A DNA stretch of 64,000 nt, from contig NZ_PVZG01000009.1 in assembly GCF_003002065.1 (NCBI RefSeq), positions 62,001 to 126,000 on the forward strand. Direction: 5' to 3'. Shown piece by piece: positions 16,357-25,744 of this stretch (positions are counted from its first letter, which is position 1; every line of letters begins with the position of its first letter). The translations under genes were made by a program, and so were the position numbers. The notes under the pieces were generated by a model. That model did no database searches, was not told the origin of the DNA, and saw only the letters and a program-made list of their open reading frames with translations. Source of the DNA: Pseudosporangium ferrugineum. GTDB taxonomy: Bacteria > Actinomycetota > Actinomycetes > Mycobacteriales > Micromonosporaceae.

Positions 16357-17010
16357 ATGGAGGAGCGCGTGTTCACAGTCGCCATCGTCGCGGAGCATCC
16401 CGTCTCCCGCGCCGGAATGGAGAAGCTGGCGTCCGACGACACCGGCCTGCGGGTCGTGTCCGCGGTGGGCTCGGTGGCGGAGCTACGTCGGACCGCCGGC
16501 TCGTACGACGTGGTAGTACTGGACCTTCCGCACATCGACCTGGTGAACGTGCAGGAAGTGGCGGAGGTGGCCGCTCTCGGCCGCGCACTGGTCAGCTCGA
16601 CGTGGGGTGGCTCCCCGACGCTGCTCGCGACGATCCGGGCCGGCGCTCGGGGTTGCATCAGCCGTTTCGCCGAGCAGCAGGATGTTCGTGCGGCGATGCG
16701 AATCATGGTGCAGGGCGGGTTCTACATCTGCCCGCGGATGGTCGGACAGTTCCAGTTCGAGCTCGCCAACCAGGCGCAGGCCGAGCAGAGTGGCCTCGCG
16801 CCCCGCGAGATCGAGACGCTGCGGTGGATCGCGTCCGGCTTCACGCACGCCCAGATCGCCGCGCGGATGGGACTGTCACAAGCAACCGTGAACACCTACG
16901 CCAAGCGGATCCGCGCCAAGCTGAACGTGAACAACAAGGCAGACCTGACCCGCATGGCGATCGAGCTGGGCCATTTCTCGCACGGTCGGCATTCCACACC
17001 GGCCGCGTAA
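16357..17010 (+). CDS. Orphan LuxR/NarL-type regulator with degenerate receiver
   Basis: A 217-residue protein. The C-terminal HTH (about residues 145-205) has LAPREIETLRWIASGFTHAQIAARM, then LSQATVNTYAKRIRAKLNV, a clear GerE/LuxR domain. The N-terminal receiver-like domain has a plausible phospho-acceptor region (VVVLDLPHID). However, the usual acidic pair reads AIVAEHP, and the conserved Lys near the end (normally GYLLK) reads GCISRF. It may therefore act without phosphorylation. No histidine kinase is adjacent. It lies just before the LPXTG and exopolysaccharide genes. Confidence 0.82.
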   Translation: MEERVFTVAIVAEHPVSRAGMEKLASDDTGLRVVSAVGSVAELRRTAGSYDVVVLDLPHIDLVNVQEVAEVAALGRALVSSTWGGSPTLLATIRAGARGCISRFAEQQDVRAAMRIMVQGGFYICPRMVGQFQFELANQAQAEQSGLAPREIETLRWIASGFTHAQIAARMGLSQATVNTYAKRIRAKLNVNNKADLTRMAIELGHFSHGRHSTPAA

Positions 17011-17046
17011 GAACCTGCCACCCCGACCACCGAGAGCCCGAACGCC

Positions 17047-17084
17047 CGTATCGGCGGCGCCCCGGTCGGGGCGCCGCCGATACG
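17047..17084. terminator. Strong hairpin terminator between convergent genes
   Basis: Perfect 17-bp stem CGTATCGGCGGCGCCCC / GGGGCGCCGCCGATACG with a GGTC loop. It lies between the LuxR stop (17010) and the LPXTG gene stop (17113) and could serve both strands. Confidence 0.75.
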
Positions 17085-17112
17085 TTCCAGGAAGCTCCGG
17101 TACCCGCAGTGA

Positions 17113-17640
17113 TCAGACGGACGCCCGGCGGCGACGGGTGAACCACAGCAGGCCGGTGCCCAGCATGATCGCCGCGGTGCCGCCGTAGACGTACTTCGCC
17201 AGGTCGCCGATCGACGGCCCGGTGGTCGGCAGGGCGTCGCCGGCGTTGACGTCGTCCGCGTCCTCGCCGCCGCCGCCGCTCTCGCCCGCGTTCACCCGGA
17301 CGTTCGCGTTGACGACCACGCCCGACTCGACACCGGCGGCGGACAGCACGACGTCGCCGTCGAGGCCGGCCAGCTTGACCACGGTGGAGAAGGTGCCGTC
17401 GGCGGACGCCCGCACCGTCCCGACCACCTTGCCGTTGACGGTGATCCGCACGAGTTCTCCGGCGCCGAAGCCGCGGCCGGAGAAGCGGACGGAGCTGCCG
17501 GTCGAAACGCTGCCGTCGGACACCCCGGCGGCGGGCGGGCCCACCGGGTAGGGGTCGGCCTGTGCCGCGGTGGAGCCCAGGAAGATGGCACACAGAGCCG
17601 CACAGATGACCAGGAAACCGCGTAGTGCTCGCACAGGCAT
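17113..17640 (-). CDS. LPXTG cell-wall-anchored surface protein
   Basis: A 175-residue exported protein. The signal peptide covers residues 1-28 (ending AAQADP). A ~75-residue beta domain (SVRFSGRGFGAGELVRITVNG) resembles IPT/Ig-like filamin folds. A Gly/Asp/Glu-rich linker is followed by a complete sorting signal: LPTTG, a hydrophobic helix and the RRRR tail. A class E-like sortase should anchor it, but none is encoded here. The upstream 50 bp is unusually AT-rich for this window and probably contains the promoter. AGAAAGG precedes the ATG. Confidence 0.82.
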   Translation of the reverse strand: MPVRALRGFLVICAALCAIFLGSTAAQADPYPVGPPAAGVSDGSVSTGSSVRFSGRGFGAGELVRITVNGKVVGTVRASADGTFSTVVKLAGLDGDVVLSAAGVESGVVVNANVRVNAGESGGGGEDADDVNAGDALPTTGPSIGDLAKYVYGGTAAIMLGTGLLWFTRRRRASV

Positions 17641-17689
17641 CCTTTCTACGGTTATTCGGATAAAAGATTCATATACCTACGAACTTAAC

Positions 17690-19516
17690 TTAGCGGTCGG
17701 ACGGGCAGACGTCCGCTGATTCGATCGACTCCTGCCAGGCGGCCACGGCCGGCGTCACCCAGAGCCGGGGGCGCACGGGTACGCGGGGCAACTCCCCGGT
17801 CAGCACGGTGACCTCCAGCGTGCGCGAACCCCCGGCCGGCACATCGACCACCACCTGCCCCACGCCGCGGCCCCGGTCCAGCCCCGAGCCGAACATCGTC
17901 CGGGCCCCGTCGAGGCTCATCCGCTCGATGTGACCGCCAGCGGGGCTGTAGACGGCCACCACCGTCCGCGCGGTGTACGGATCGCCCGCCAGGCCCAGCC
18001 CCAGCACGTACGGCGGAAGCCCGGCCCGGGGCGCCACCGACCGCAACGTCAGCCGGACCGTCAGCCGCCGCCGGCCGTCGGAGCGGCACCCGCCGGTGCT
18101 CACGGCCACCGACTGCCGCAGGTAGTAGCCCAGCTTTGCGCCGCTGCCGTCGTTGAGGAACAGCCCCACGGTCGGGCGCGCGCCGTCCGCGGCGGGCAGC
18201 ACCCCGGTCAGCACCGTGCCCGCCAGCTGCCGGTTCTCGGCGTGCCGCGCGCTCCACACCAGCAGCCGGCGCTCCCCGGCCGCCCGGGCGAGCGCCGCCA
18301 GCAGCCGCGGCGCGTCGAAACTGCGGCTGGTCATCGCGTCGAAGGTGGCCCGGGCGGCGGCGGCGAAAAAGGCGTCCTGCCGCTCGACGGAGACGTCCCG
18401 GGCGTACATCCGCGACAGCAGGGTGGGCACGGTGTTGGCGCCGGTGAGCGCCGGGCCGCCCGGCACCGGAACCGGCCCGATCACCCGCAGCAGGTACGAC
18501 AGCGCCACCGGGTCGGTGGCGAAGACCCCGTCGACCGTACGGCCGGAGCGCCTGCGGTACATCTCCCGGGCCAGCGAGGCGGCGGTGGGAAAATGCGGTG
18601 TCACGTTGACGTCCGCCGGGAAGACGCCGAGCTTGTCCGTCCAGAGCGAGCGGTCGGCGGGCCGCAGCGGCAGGACCGGGCGGTCGAAGACCAGCCAGTC
18701 CGAGGCGGCGCCCTGGTCGATGATGCCGATCCGGCCGCGGTCCGCCCGCAGGACCACGAAGGCGCCGGGCATCCCGCCGGTGGCCCGCAGCTCGGCGGGG
18801 TTCTGGAACAGCACCAGGTAGGTGCGCCGGCCCTCCGCCCCCAGCAGGGACGGCAGGAGGGTGGCGCTGCGGTCGGCGGTCGCGGTCACCGCCGCGGCGT
18901 CCGCCAGCTGCGCCCGCAGGTCGCCGACCGCCGACCGGACGGGTTCCCGCAGGCCGTCGAGGGCGATCCCGTCGACGCGCTCGCGCGCCCGGCGGACCGC
19001 CGCGTCGGCCGCGGCGAGGCGCGGGGCGGCGCGCTGGAGGGGCGCGAGGTCGATGCGTCCGTCCTTCGGCGTCAGCGCCGCCGGGCCGACGGTGGCGGCG
19101 GTCTCCACCAGGGCGGGCAGGCCGTCCCGGGCCAGGTCGTCGAGGGCGGCGGCCATCGTACGGACGGCAGCGATCTCATCCCCGACGGCGGGCAACCGGG
19201 CGGCCACCCGCCAGCTCCGGCCGCTGGTGTCCGCGCGGGCCGCCCGCGTCTGCGCCTGGAGCGCGGCGAGCGTCCGTGCGGCGCCCGGATCGCCGGCGGT
19301 CAGCTGGGCCCGCAGTTGCGGCACGAGGGCGGCGGCGGCCTGAAGATGGTCCCGCGCGCTCAATCCGCGGGCGCCCACCCACGTGCCGCCCGCCGCGACC
19401 AGGCAGCCGACGACGCCGGCCGCGATCAGCGAGCGCCGGACCCACCTGCGCCGCGGCGTCCCGGCCTTCGCCTGCTCGTCCGGTTCGGGGCCGGGAACTT
19501 CCCGCCTGGGATCCAC
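17690..19516 (-). CDS. DUF4012 membrane protein of an exopolysaccharide locus
   Basis: A 608-residue protein with a cytoplasmic basic N-terminus, one transmembrane helix (about residues 27-47) and a large extracytoplasmic region. The first part is helical (RDHLQAAAALVPQLRAQL). The second is the DUF4012 domain, with FQNPAELRATGGMPGAF and FPTAASLAREMYRRRSGRTVDGVFATDP. GTG 19516 has GGAG 8 nt upstream. DUF4012 proteins recur beside polysaccharide and cell-surface genes in actinobacteria; their biochemical role is unknown to me. It is divergent from the glycosyltransferase operon. Confidence 0.82.
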   Translation of the reverse strand: MDPRREVPGPEPDEQAKAGTPRRRWVRRSLIAAGVVGCLVAAGGTWVGARGLSARDHLQAAAALVPQLRAQLTAGDPGAARTLAALQAQTRAARADTSGRSWRVAARLPAVGDEIAAVRTMAAALDDLARDGLPALVETAATVGPAALTPKDGRIDLAPLQRAAPRLAAADAAVRRARERVDGIALDGLREPVRSAVGDLRAQLADAAAVTATADRSATLLPSLLGAEGRRTYLVLFQNPAELRATGGMPGAFVVLRADRGRIGIIDQGAASDWLVFDRPVLPLRPADRSLWTDKLGVFPADVNVTPHFPTAASLAREMYRRRSGRTVDGVFATDPVALSYLLRVIGPVPVPGGPALTGANTVPTLLSRMYARDVSVERQDAFFAAAARATFDAMTSRSFDAPRLLAALARAAGERRLLVWSARHAENRQLAGTVLTGVLPAADGARPTVGLFLNDGSGAKLGYYLRQSVAVSTGGCRSDGRRRLTVRLTLRSVAPRAGLPPYVLGLGLAGDPYTARTVVAVYSPAGGHIERMSLDGARTMFGSGLDRGRGVGQVVVDVPAGGSRTLEVTVLTGELPRVPVRPRLWVTPAVAAWQESIESADVCPSDR

Positions 19517-19648
19517 GTCAGCAGCTCCTTCGTCGGACTCGACCGTCTTACGGTGATAGTTCCGGAATCTCCTACTTCGGGGGGCCGGTTTGGCTTGAAT
19601 GGGTTTCGTGCTCGTTCCGGCGTATTCAGGCGATCCCGGGCCGACGAC
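19517..19648. promoter_or_regulatory. Divergent promoter region of the exopolysaccharide operon
   Basis: A 132-bp gap between divergent starts (DUF4012 gene and glycosyltransferase). It is less GC-rich than its flanks and is the natural site for both promoters. No specific -35/-10 pair is assigned. Confidence 0.4.
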
Positions 19649-20848
19649 GTGAGAGTCGTCGTCCCGGTCGAGGCGCGATTCGACCGCACGCCCGACGGCC
19701 GCGTGTGGGGCCTCACCCCGCCCACCCGGTCCTTCTGGGACCGCTACCTCGCCGTCTTCGACCACGTACGGGTGGTGGCCCGGGTCCGCGACGTCCCCGC
19801 CCCGCCGGCGGGCGCGCTCCGGGTCGACGGGGACGACGTCGAGGTCTGGCCGGTGCCCTGGTACCGGGGCCCGGGCGAGTACCTGACCCGCGCCGCCGCG
19901 GTACGCCGGGCGGTCCGCGGCGCCGCCGGCCCCTCGGACGCGGTCATCGCCCGGGTGCCCTCGGCCGTCGCCGGGCCGCTGATCGCCGCGCGGCGCGAGG
20001 CCGGGCTGCCGTACGCGCTCGAGGTGGTGGGCGACCCGCACGAGGTCTTCGGACCCGGCGTGGTCGCGCACCCCCTGCGCCCGCTGCTGCGCGCCTGGTA
20101 CACCCGCAACCTGCGCGCCCAGTGCCGCGAGGCAGCCGCCGTCGCCTACGTGACCGAGCACGTCCTCCAGCTCCGCTACCCCGCGAGCCCCACGGTGGTC
20201 ACGGCCGGCTACTCCAGCGTCGACCTGCCCGAGTCCGCCTTCGCCGCGGCGCCGCGCGGCGGGATACCGGCCCCGCTCGCCCCCGTCCTGGTCTCCATCG
20301 GCTCCCTCGACCAGCTCTACAAGGGGATCGACACGCTGATCGAGGCGGTCGCCGTGTTGCGCGGACGCGGGACGGCGGTGCGCCTCGTCCACGCCGGCGA
20401 CGGCCGGTTCCGTGCTGCGCTCGAGCGGCTCGCGGCCGCGCGCGGGGTCGCCGACCGGGTGCGTTTCACCGGCCTGCTGCCGACCGGCGCCGCCGTACGG
20501 GACCTGCTCGACGCCGCCGACCTCTTCGTCATGCCGTCCCGCACCGAGGGGCAGGGCCGCGCGCTGATCGAGGCGATGGCGCGCGGGCTGCCCGCGGTGG
20601 GCTCGGCGGTGGGCGGCATCCCCGAGGCGCTCGACCCCGCCGACCTCACGCCGCCCGACGATCCCGCGGCCCTGGCCGAGGCCATCCAGGCGTTCCTCAC
20701 CGACCCGCCCCGGCTGGCGGCGGCCTCCGCCCGCAACCTCGCCCGGGCCCGGGACTTCGCCGCCGCCACGCTCGCTCCCCGGCGTACGGACTTCTACACG
20801 GCCGTACGCCGGACCTGCGCGGCCGCCCCCGGGCGCGCACGACGGTGA
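19649..20848 (+). CDS. GT4-type glycosyltransferase
   Basis: A 399-residue GT-B glycosyltransferase, expected at the cytoplasmic face. The C-terminal donor domain has SIGSLDQLYKGIDTLIEAV, then FVMPSRTEGQGRALIEAMARG with the GT4 E-x7-E motif, then VGSAVGGIPE. The acceptor domain near residues 115-150 has the usual DPHEVF-type segment. Donor and acceptor sugars cannot be deduced. GTG 19649 is chosen by homology to short N-termini (VRVVVPVEARFD); its ribosome site is weak. The stop overlaps the flippase start (GTGA). It opens a four-gene overlapping operon. Confidence 0.85.
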   Translation: MRVVVPVEARFDRTPDGRVWGLTPPTRSFWDRYLAVFDHVRVVARVRDVPAPPAGALRVDGDDVEVWPVPWYRGPGEYLTRAAAVRRAVRGAAGPSDAVIARVPSAVAGPLIAARREAGLPYALEVVGDPHEVFGPGVVAHPLRPLLRAWYTRNLRAQCREAAAVAYVTEHVLQLRYPASPTVVTAGYSSVDLPESAFAAAPRGGIPAPLAPVLVSIGSLDQLYKGIDTLIEAVAVLRGRGTAVRLVHAGDGRFRAALERLAAARGVADRVRFTGLLPTGAAVRDLLDAADLFVMPSRTEGQGRALIEAMARGLPAVGSAVGGIPEALDPADLTPPDDPAALAEAIQAFLTDPPRLAAASARNLARARDFAAATLAPRRTDFYTAVRRTCAAAPGRARR

Positions 20849-22140
20849 CGCGGCCGGCCCTGCGCCGTACGGTGGCCGGCCCGGGGGCACCGGTGACCGG
20901 AATGCTCGCCTGGAGTCTCGGCGGGACCGTGCTGGCCGCCGCCGGCCAGTGGGTCGCGATCGTGGCCCTCGCCCGCGTCGGCACCCCCGGGATGGTCGGC
21001 CAGTACGCCCTCGGTCTCGCGCTGGGCGCCCCCGTCGTGCTGCTGGCCGGCCTCGGCATGCGCACCGCCCAGATCACCGACCCGGATCCGGAGTTCCGCT
21101 TCGGCGACTACCTCCGGCTGCGCATCGCGGGCATGGCGGTGGCGCTGGCCGTCATCGTGGTGGTGGCGCCGCTGCTGGCACCCGGCGGCGCGGCGGTCGT
21201 CGTCCTCGTCGGCTTCGCCAAGGCGCTGGACGGCATCGGCGACATCTACCTGGGGCTTTTCCAGCGGCACGACCGGATGCGGCTGATCGCCCTGTCGCTC
21301 GGCGCCAACGGCGTGCTGACCGCCGTGGCGCTCTGCCTCCTGCCGGTGCTCGGCAGCCTGGTGTGGGCGACCGCCGGATCCGTGGTCGCGTCGGCCGTCA
21401 CGAGCGTCGGCTTCTGCGTGTGGGCGGCCCGGCCGCTGCGGGGCACGGACACCGGTTCCGCCGACGCCGCTCCCACCCTCGCGCGGCTGAGGCGGTTGTT
21501 CGTGGTAACCCTCCCGCTGGGCGTCGCGTACGGCTGCTCGTCGCTGACCGCCAACGTCCCCCGGTACGTCGTCGCCCACGAGCTCGGCCCGGCGCCGCTC
21601 GGCGTCTTCGCGGCACTGGGCTACGTGGTGGTCGGCGCGACCGTCGTGTTCGGCGCGATCACCCAGGTGGTGCTGCCCCGGATGGCCCGCATGCACGCGG
21701 CCGGGGACCTCGGCGGCGTGCTGCGGCTGACCCGCGGGCTCTGCGCCGGAACCCTCGCGTCCGGGGTCGTGGTGGTACCGGCCGTCGCCGTCCTCGGTCC
21801 GGCCGCACTCGGCGTGCTCTACGGGCCCGCGTACGCCCGCAACGCCCCGATCCTGACGCTGCTGACCGTGGCCGCCCTCCTGGGTGGCGTCGTCTTCTTC
21901 CTCAACGCCGCCCTGTCCGCCACCCGCCGCTTCGGCAACCAGCTCGCGGTCAACGCCGCGGCCCTGGTCTTCGCCGTCGCCGCGGCGGCCGTGCTCGTGC
22001 CGTGGCTGGAGCTGGCCGGCGCCGCGTGGGCCGTGGTCGTGACCATGGCCGGCGAAGGCGCGCTGAAGGCCGTGCTGCTGCGCCGGGTGAGGAACCCATC
22101 GTCCCGCGTCACCCGTCCGGTGAGGAGCCCAGAGGTATGA
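20845..22140 (+). CDS. Wzx-like polysaccharide flippase (MOP superfamily)
   Basis: A 431-residue protein with about 12-14 hydrophobic helices, starting AWSLGGTVLAAAGQWVAIVAL and running to the end with short basic loops. The pattern is typical of O-antigen/lipid-linked oligosaccharide flippases. It should move the undecaprenyl-linked repeat unit to the outer face for polymerisation. Its 4-nt overlaps with the glycosyltransferase (GTGA) and the polymerase (ATGA) show coupled translation. It is assigned by topology and neighbours more than by motifs. Confidence 0.82.
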   Translation: MTRPALRRTVAGPGAPVTGMLAWSLGGTVLAAAGQWVAIVALARVGTPGMVGQYALGLALGAPVVLLAGLGMRTAQITDPDPEFRFGDYLRLRIAGMAVALAVIVVVAPLLAPGGAAVVVLVGFAKALDGIGDIYLGLFQRHDRMRLIALSLGANGVLTAVALCLLPVLGSLVWATAGSVVASAVTSVGFCVWAARPLRGTDTGSADAAPTLARLRRLFVVTLPLGVAYGCSSLTANVPRYVVAHELGPAPLGVFAALGYVVVGATVVFGAITQVVLPRMARMHAAGDLGGVLRLTRGLCAGTLASGVVVVPAVAVLGPAALGVLYGPAYARNAPILTLLTVAALLGGVVFFLNAALSATRRFGNQLAVNAAALVFAVAAAAVLVPWLELAGAAWAVVVTMAGEGALKAVLLRRVRNPSSRVTRPVRSPEV

Positions 22141-23639
22141 CCACAACCGCGATCCGGCGGCCCGGCGCGCCGGCCCGCACCGCACCGGCGGACGACCGCG
22201 GCACCACCGCGCTGGCGGGCGTGCTGCTGTCGATGGTGAGCATCATCCTGGCGACGGTGGACCCGCAGCTGCGCCACTGGTTCCTGGTGCCGGTCACCAT
22301 CTGCGCGGTCCTGCTGGGCGCGGACATCATCGAGTGGCTGCGCCGCCGGTGCGACGTCCTCGATCCCCAGGCCCTGCTCGCCCTGATGGGGCTGCACTTC
22401 TTCTACGTGGCGCCGATCCTGCACGTCGTCCTCGACTACTGGATGTGGGAGACGTACCCCAGCGACGGGTGGCGCGACAGCCTCGGCGCCATGGCGATCC
22501 TCAACATGGCCGGACTCGCCGTCTACCGGGTGATCCTGTCTATGAGGAGCCGGCCCTCCCGGCGCGGACCGCACCGGGAGCTGAACGAAGCGGTCTTCCA
22601 GCGGGCCGGGGTCGCGGCGGTGATGCTGGGCGTCACCGCGTTCGCCGCCGAGGTGATGATGTTCGGCGGCGTGCAGGGCTTCCTCACCACGATGACCAGC
22701 AACCGGACCGAGCTCGCCGGCCTGGGCTGGATGCTCATCGTCGCGGAATCGTTCCCGTTGCTGGCGTTCGCCGTGGCGGTGGTGCGCTGGCGCCGGCCCC
22801 TCGCCGAGCGTCCGGCCGTGCTGGTCTCGCTCTGGCTCGGCTTCGCCGCCGTGCAGTTCGTCGTCTCCGGAGTGCGCGGCAGCCGCAACAACACCGTCTG
22901 GCCGGTGCTCGTCGGCGTCATCCTCATCCACTACCTGGTCCGCCGGATCTCCCGGAAGACGCTGGCCGGTTTCGTCGCCGGCTTCGCGGTCTTCATGTAC
23001 GCGTACGGCCTCTACAAGGGAGCGGGCACGGACGTCCTCGAGATCATCAACGGCCGGCGCACGGTCGCCGAGGTCTCCGACCGCACCGGACGGGACGTGC
23101 CGACGGTGCTCCTCGGCGACCTGGGCCGCGCCGACATCCAGGCCGCGATCCTCGACGGGCTGCGGTCCGGGCGGGTCGAGCCGGTCATGGGTGCCACCTA
23201 TCTCGCGGCGCCGCTGATCGCCGTACCCCTGGGCGTGCTGCCGGACCGGCCACCGGGCAAGGTCGCCGTCGGCACGGACGCGCTCTACGGCACCGGCGCG
23301 TACGACGCCGGCCTGCGGTCCTCCCGGGTGTACGGCATCACCGGCGAGGCGCTGCTCAACTTCGGCATCGGCGGGGGCCTGCTCTCGTTCGCGGTGCTCG
23401 GCCTGCTGGTCCGCGCGGCCCGGCGCTACTGCCGGGAGGCGCTGCGCGGCGACCGGACCACCGCGAAGCTGCTGTCGGCATCGCTCACCGTGGTCACCAT
23501 CAGCGTCCTGTCCTGGGACGCCGACAACCTGGTGTGGTTCTCGCTCAAGCACGTCCTGCCGGTCGTCCTCGTCATCCTCGTGACGCTGACCTGGCCCACC
23601 GCCGGGCAGTCGCCGCACCGGGCCGGGGGTGCGGGATGA
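22137..23639 (+). CDS. Wzy-like oligosaccharide repeat-unit polymerase
   Basis: A 500-residue polytopic membrane protein with about 11 hydrophobic segments and a long central extracytoplasmic loop (about residues 300-400). It contains SGVRGSRNNTVWPVLVG, a motif pattern seen in O-antigen polymerase-type proteins, and GITGEALLNFGIGGGLLSF near the C-terminus. Its place between flippase and acyltransferase supports the Wzy role. Sequence conservation in this family is low, so the function is inferred. AGAGG lies just upstream of the ATG. Confidence 0.72.
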   Translation: MTTTAIRRPGAPARTAPADDRGTTALAGVLLSMVSIILATVDPQLRHWFLVPVTICAVLLGADIIEWLRRRCDVLDPQALLALMGLHFFYVAPILHVVLDYWMWETYPSDGWRDSLGAMAILNMAGLAVYRVILSMRSRPSRRGPHRELNEAVFQRAGVAAVMLGVTAFAAEVMMFGGVQGFLTTMTSNRTELAGLGWMLIVAESFPLLAFAVAVVRWRRPLAERPAVLVSLWLGFAAVQFVVSGVRGSRNNTVWPVLVGVILIHYLVRRISRKTLAGFVAGFAVFMYAYGLYKGAGTDVLEIINGRRTVAEVSDRTGRDVPTVLLGDLGRADIQAAILDGLRSGRVEPVMGATYLAAPLIAVPLGVLPDRPPGKVAVGTDALYGTGAYDAGLRSSRVYGITGEALLNFGIGGGLLSFAVLGLLVRAARRYCREALRGDRTTAKLLSASLTVVTISVLSWDADNLVWFSLKHVLPVVLVILVTLTWPTAGQSPHRAGGAG

Positions 23640-25738
23640 AGGCCGGATTCCGTGGCGACATCCAAGGGCTGCGCGCCGTCGCCGTGGTCGCCGTGCTGCT
23701 GTGGCACGCCGAGCTGACCTGGCTCCCGGGCGGCTTCGTCGGGGTCGACGTCTTCTTCGTCATCTCCGGCTACCTCGTCACCCGGATGCTGACCGGCCAG
23801 TTCCGGGAGACCGGCCGGTTGTCCCTCACCGACTTCTACGCCCGCCGCGCCCGGCGCCTGCTGCCGGCCGCGTGCGTGGTACTGCTGTCGACCCTCGTGC
23901 TGACCCGCCTCTTCCTGCCGTCGCTACGATGGTCGGACACCGCCTGGGACGTGCTGGCGAGCAGTCTCGGCGCGGTCAACTGGCGCCTCGCGGCCCGCGC
24001 GACGGACTACCTCTCCCAGGACGCGGCGCCCAGCATCGTCCAGCACTACTGGTCGCTGTCCGTGGAGACGCAGTTCTACCTGGTCTGGCCGCTGCTGGTG
24101 CTGGTCGTCGTGCTGGCCTGGGCCCGGTACGCCCGCGCCCGCCACGACCACGCCCGGGTGGGCCGCAACAGCCTCCAGGTGTGGCTGACGGTCGCGTTCG
24201 CCGCGGTCTTCGCCGCCTCCCTCGCCGAGTCGGTCCGCGCCACGGCCACCGACCCCGGGACCGCCTACTTCGCGACGACCACGCGGGTGTGGGAGCTCGC
24301 GCTGGGCGGCATCCTGGCCGTCGCCGCCCCCTGGCTCCGGCGGCTGCCCGCCGTGGCCGCCGCCGGCCTGGGCTGGCTGGGCGTCGCCGCGATCGGGTAC
24401 GCCGTCGCCGCGTACAGCAGCACCACGGCCTTTCCGGGCCACGCCGCGCTGCTGCCCACCCTCGGCGCCGCCGGCATCATCGCCTGCGGTGCCACCGCCG
24501 GACGGAAGGGCCCCGCGCTCCTGCTCGACACCGCTCCCCTGCGGTTCGTCGGTGCCCTGTCCTACTCCATCTACCTGTGGCACTGGCCGCTGCTGACGCT
24601 GGCGGAGGCACGCTACGGGCCGATGCCCGTCGCGGCGTCGGTCTGCGTGGCCCTCGCCTCGGTGCTGCCCGCCTGGCTGACCTACCGGCTGGTGGAGAAC
24701 CCCGTACGGCGGGACCGGCGCTGGCACCGCACGCCCGCCGCCGCGCTGCGCTCCGGGGTGCTGGCGACCGGGGCGACCGTCGCGGCGGTGCTCATCTTCC
24801 TTCAGCTCTTCGTGTGGCCGACCGCCTGGCGCGCGACGACCGTCGACACTCTCGCCGCGGGCACCGCCGCCGCGGCCGGCGAACGGATCGGGGCGGAGGT
24901 GCTCCGCGACCCGCCGGGCGGCGACCGGCGCGGCGCACCGGTCGACCGGGTCGCCCGGCTGCTCCCCGACACCACGGCGATCCGCCTCGACGTGCCGGAG
25001 TCCTACGCCCGGAAATGTCACCAGGACGACCGCGGTGACGCGCCCCTGCGCTGCGAGTACGGCCACCGCACCGGCAGGTTCACGGTGGCGCTGGTCGGCG
25101 ATTCCCACGCCACGCAATGGGTTCCGGCGCTGGAGGGTGCCGCCACCCGACGGCACTGGCGGCTGATCACGTACACGAAGTCGGCCTGCCCGTTCGCCGC
25201 TATGGAGGTGGCGCACCCGGTGCACAAGCCGTACGACACCTGCCTGCGCTGGAACGGCAACGTCCTCGCGAAGCTGCTGGCCGACCCGCCCGACCTGGTG
25301 GTGGTGAGCGGCAGCTCCTACGAGGTGGTCCGCGACGGCGAGATCCTCGGCGCCGGCGAGAGCGTGTCGGCGTCGGCCGAGGGCCTCCGCTCCCACCTGC
25401 GCGCGCTCACCGCGGCCTCCGTCCCGGTGGTGGTCCTGCGCGACACCCCGCACCCGCACCGGGACCTCGCCGAGTGCGTCTCCGCGCACCGCAACCGGCT
25501 GACCGCCTGCGCCTACGATCGCGCGTCGTCCGAGGGCGGCGCCGACCAGCTGGCCGCGGTCCAGGGAATGGCGGGCGTACGGCTGGTCGACCTCAGCGAC
25601 GCCATCTGCCCCACCGACCCGTGCGCGGCCGTCATCGGCCGGGTAGTGGTCTATCGCGACTCCAACCACCTGAGTGCCACGTACGCCCGCACGCTGGCCG
25701 ACCGGCTGGGCGACGCCCTCGTCGCCCGGAAGCGGTAG
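23636..25738 (+). CDS. OafA-like acyltransferase 3 with SGNH domain
   Basis: A 700-residue protein. Residues 1-360 form the acyltransferase-3 membrane domain, with RGDIQGLRAVAVVAVLLWHA (catalytic His), GGFVGVDVFFVISGYL, FYARRARRLLPA, and YSIYLWHWPLL. The C-terminal ~240 residues are an extracytoplasmic SGNH hydrolase-like domain with GDSHATQW (nucleophile block) and DSNHLS (Asp-His block). Such fusions O-acetylate surface polysaccharides or peptidoglycan. Here the likely substrate is the repeat unit made by this locus (inference). Confidence 0.9.
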   Translation: MKAGFRGDIQGLRAVAVVAVLLWHAELTWLPGGFVGVDVFFVISGYLVTRMLTGQFRETGRLSLTDFYARRARRLLPAACVVLLSTLVLTRLFLPSLRWSDTAWDVLASSLGAVNWRLAARATDYLSQDAAPSIVQHYWSLSVETQFYLVWPLLVLVVVLAWARYARARHDHARVGRNSLQVWLTVAFAAVFAASLAESVRATATDPGTAYFATTTRVWELALGGILAVAAPWLRRLPAVAAAGLGWLGVAAIGYAVAAYSSTTAFPGHAALLPTLGAAGIIACGATAGRKGPALLLDTAPLRFVGALSYSIYLWHWPLLTLAEARYGPMPVAASVCVALASVLPAWLTYRLVENPVRRDRRWHRTPAAALRSGVLATGATVAAVLIFLQLFVWPTAWRATTVDTLAAGTAAAAGERIGAEVLRDPPGGDRRGAPVDRVARLLPDTTAIRLDVPESYARKCHQDDRGDAPLRCEYGHRTGRFTVALVGDSHATQWVPALEGAATRRHWRLITYTKSACPFAAMEVAHPVHKPYDTCLRWNGNVLAKLLADPPDLVVVSGSSYEVVRDGEILGAGESVSASAEGLRSHLRALTAASVPVVVLRDTPHPHRDLAECVSAHRNRLTACAYDRASSEGGADQLAAVQGMAGVRLVDLSDAICPTDPCAAVIGRVVVYRDSNHLSATYARTLADRLGDALVARKR

Positions 25739-25744
25739 GCCCCC

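Noticed and set aside
17930..19648. Rightward open frame continuous with the glycosyltransferase, implying a ~970-residue protein
   Set aside because: The first ~570 codons are antisense to the DUF4012 gene and have no motif; the glycosyltransferase fold begins at 19649.
19517..20890. Leftward extension of the DUF4012 frame to ~1066 residues
   Set aside because: The extra part is the antisense of the glycosyltransferase. GTG 19516 has a good ribosome site.
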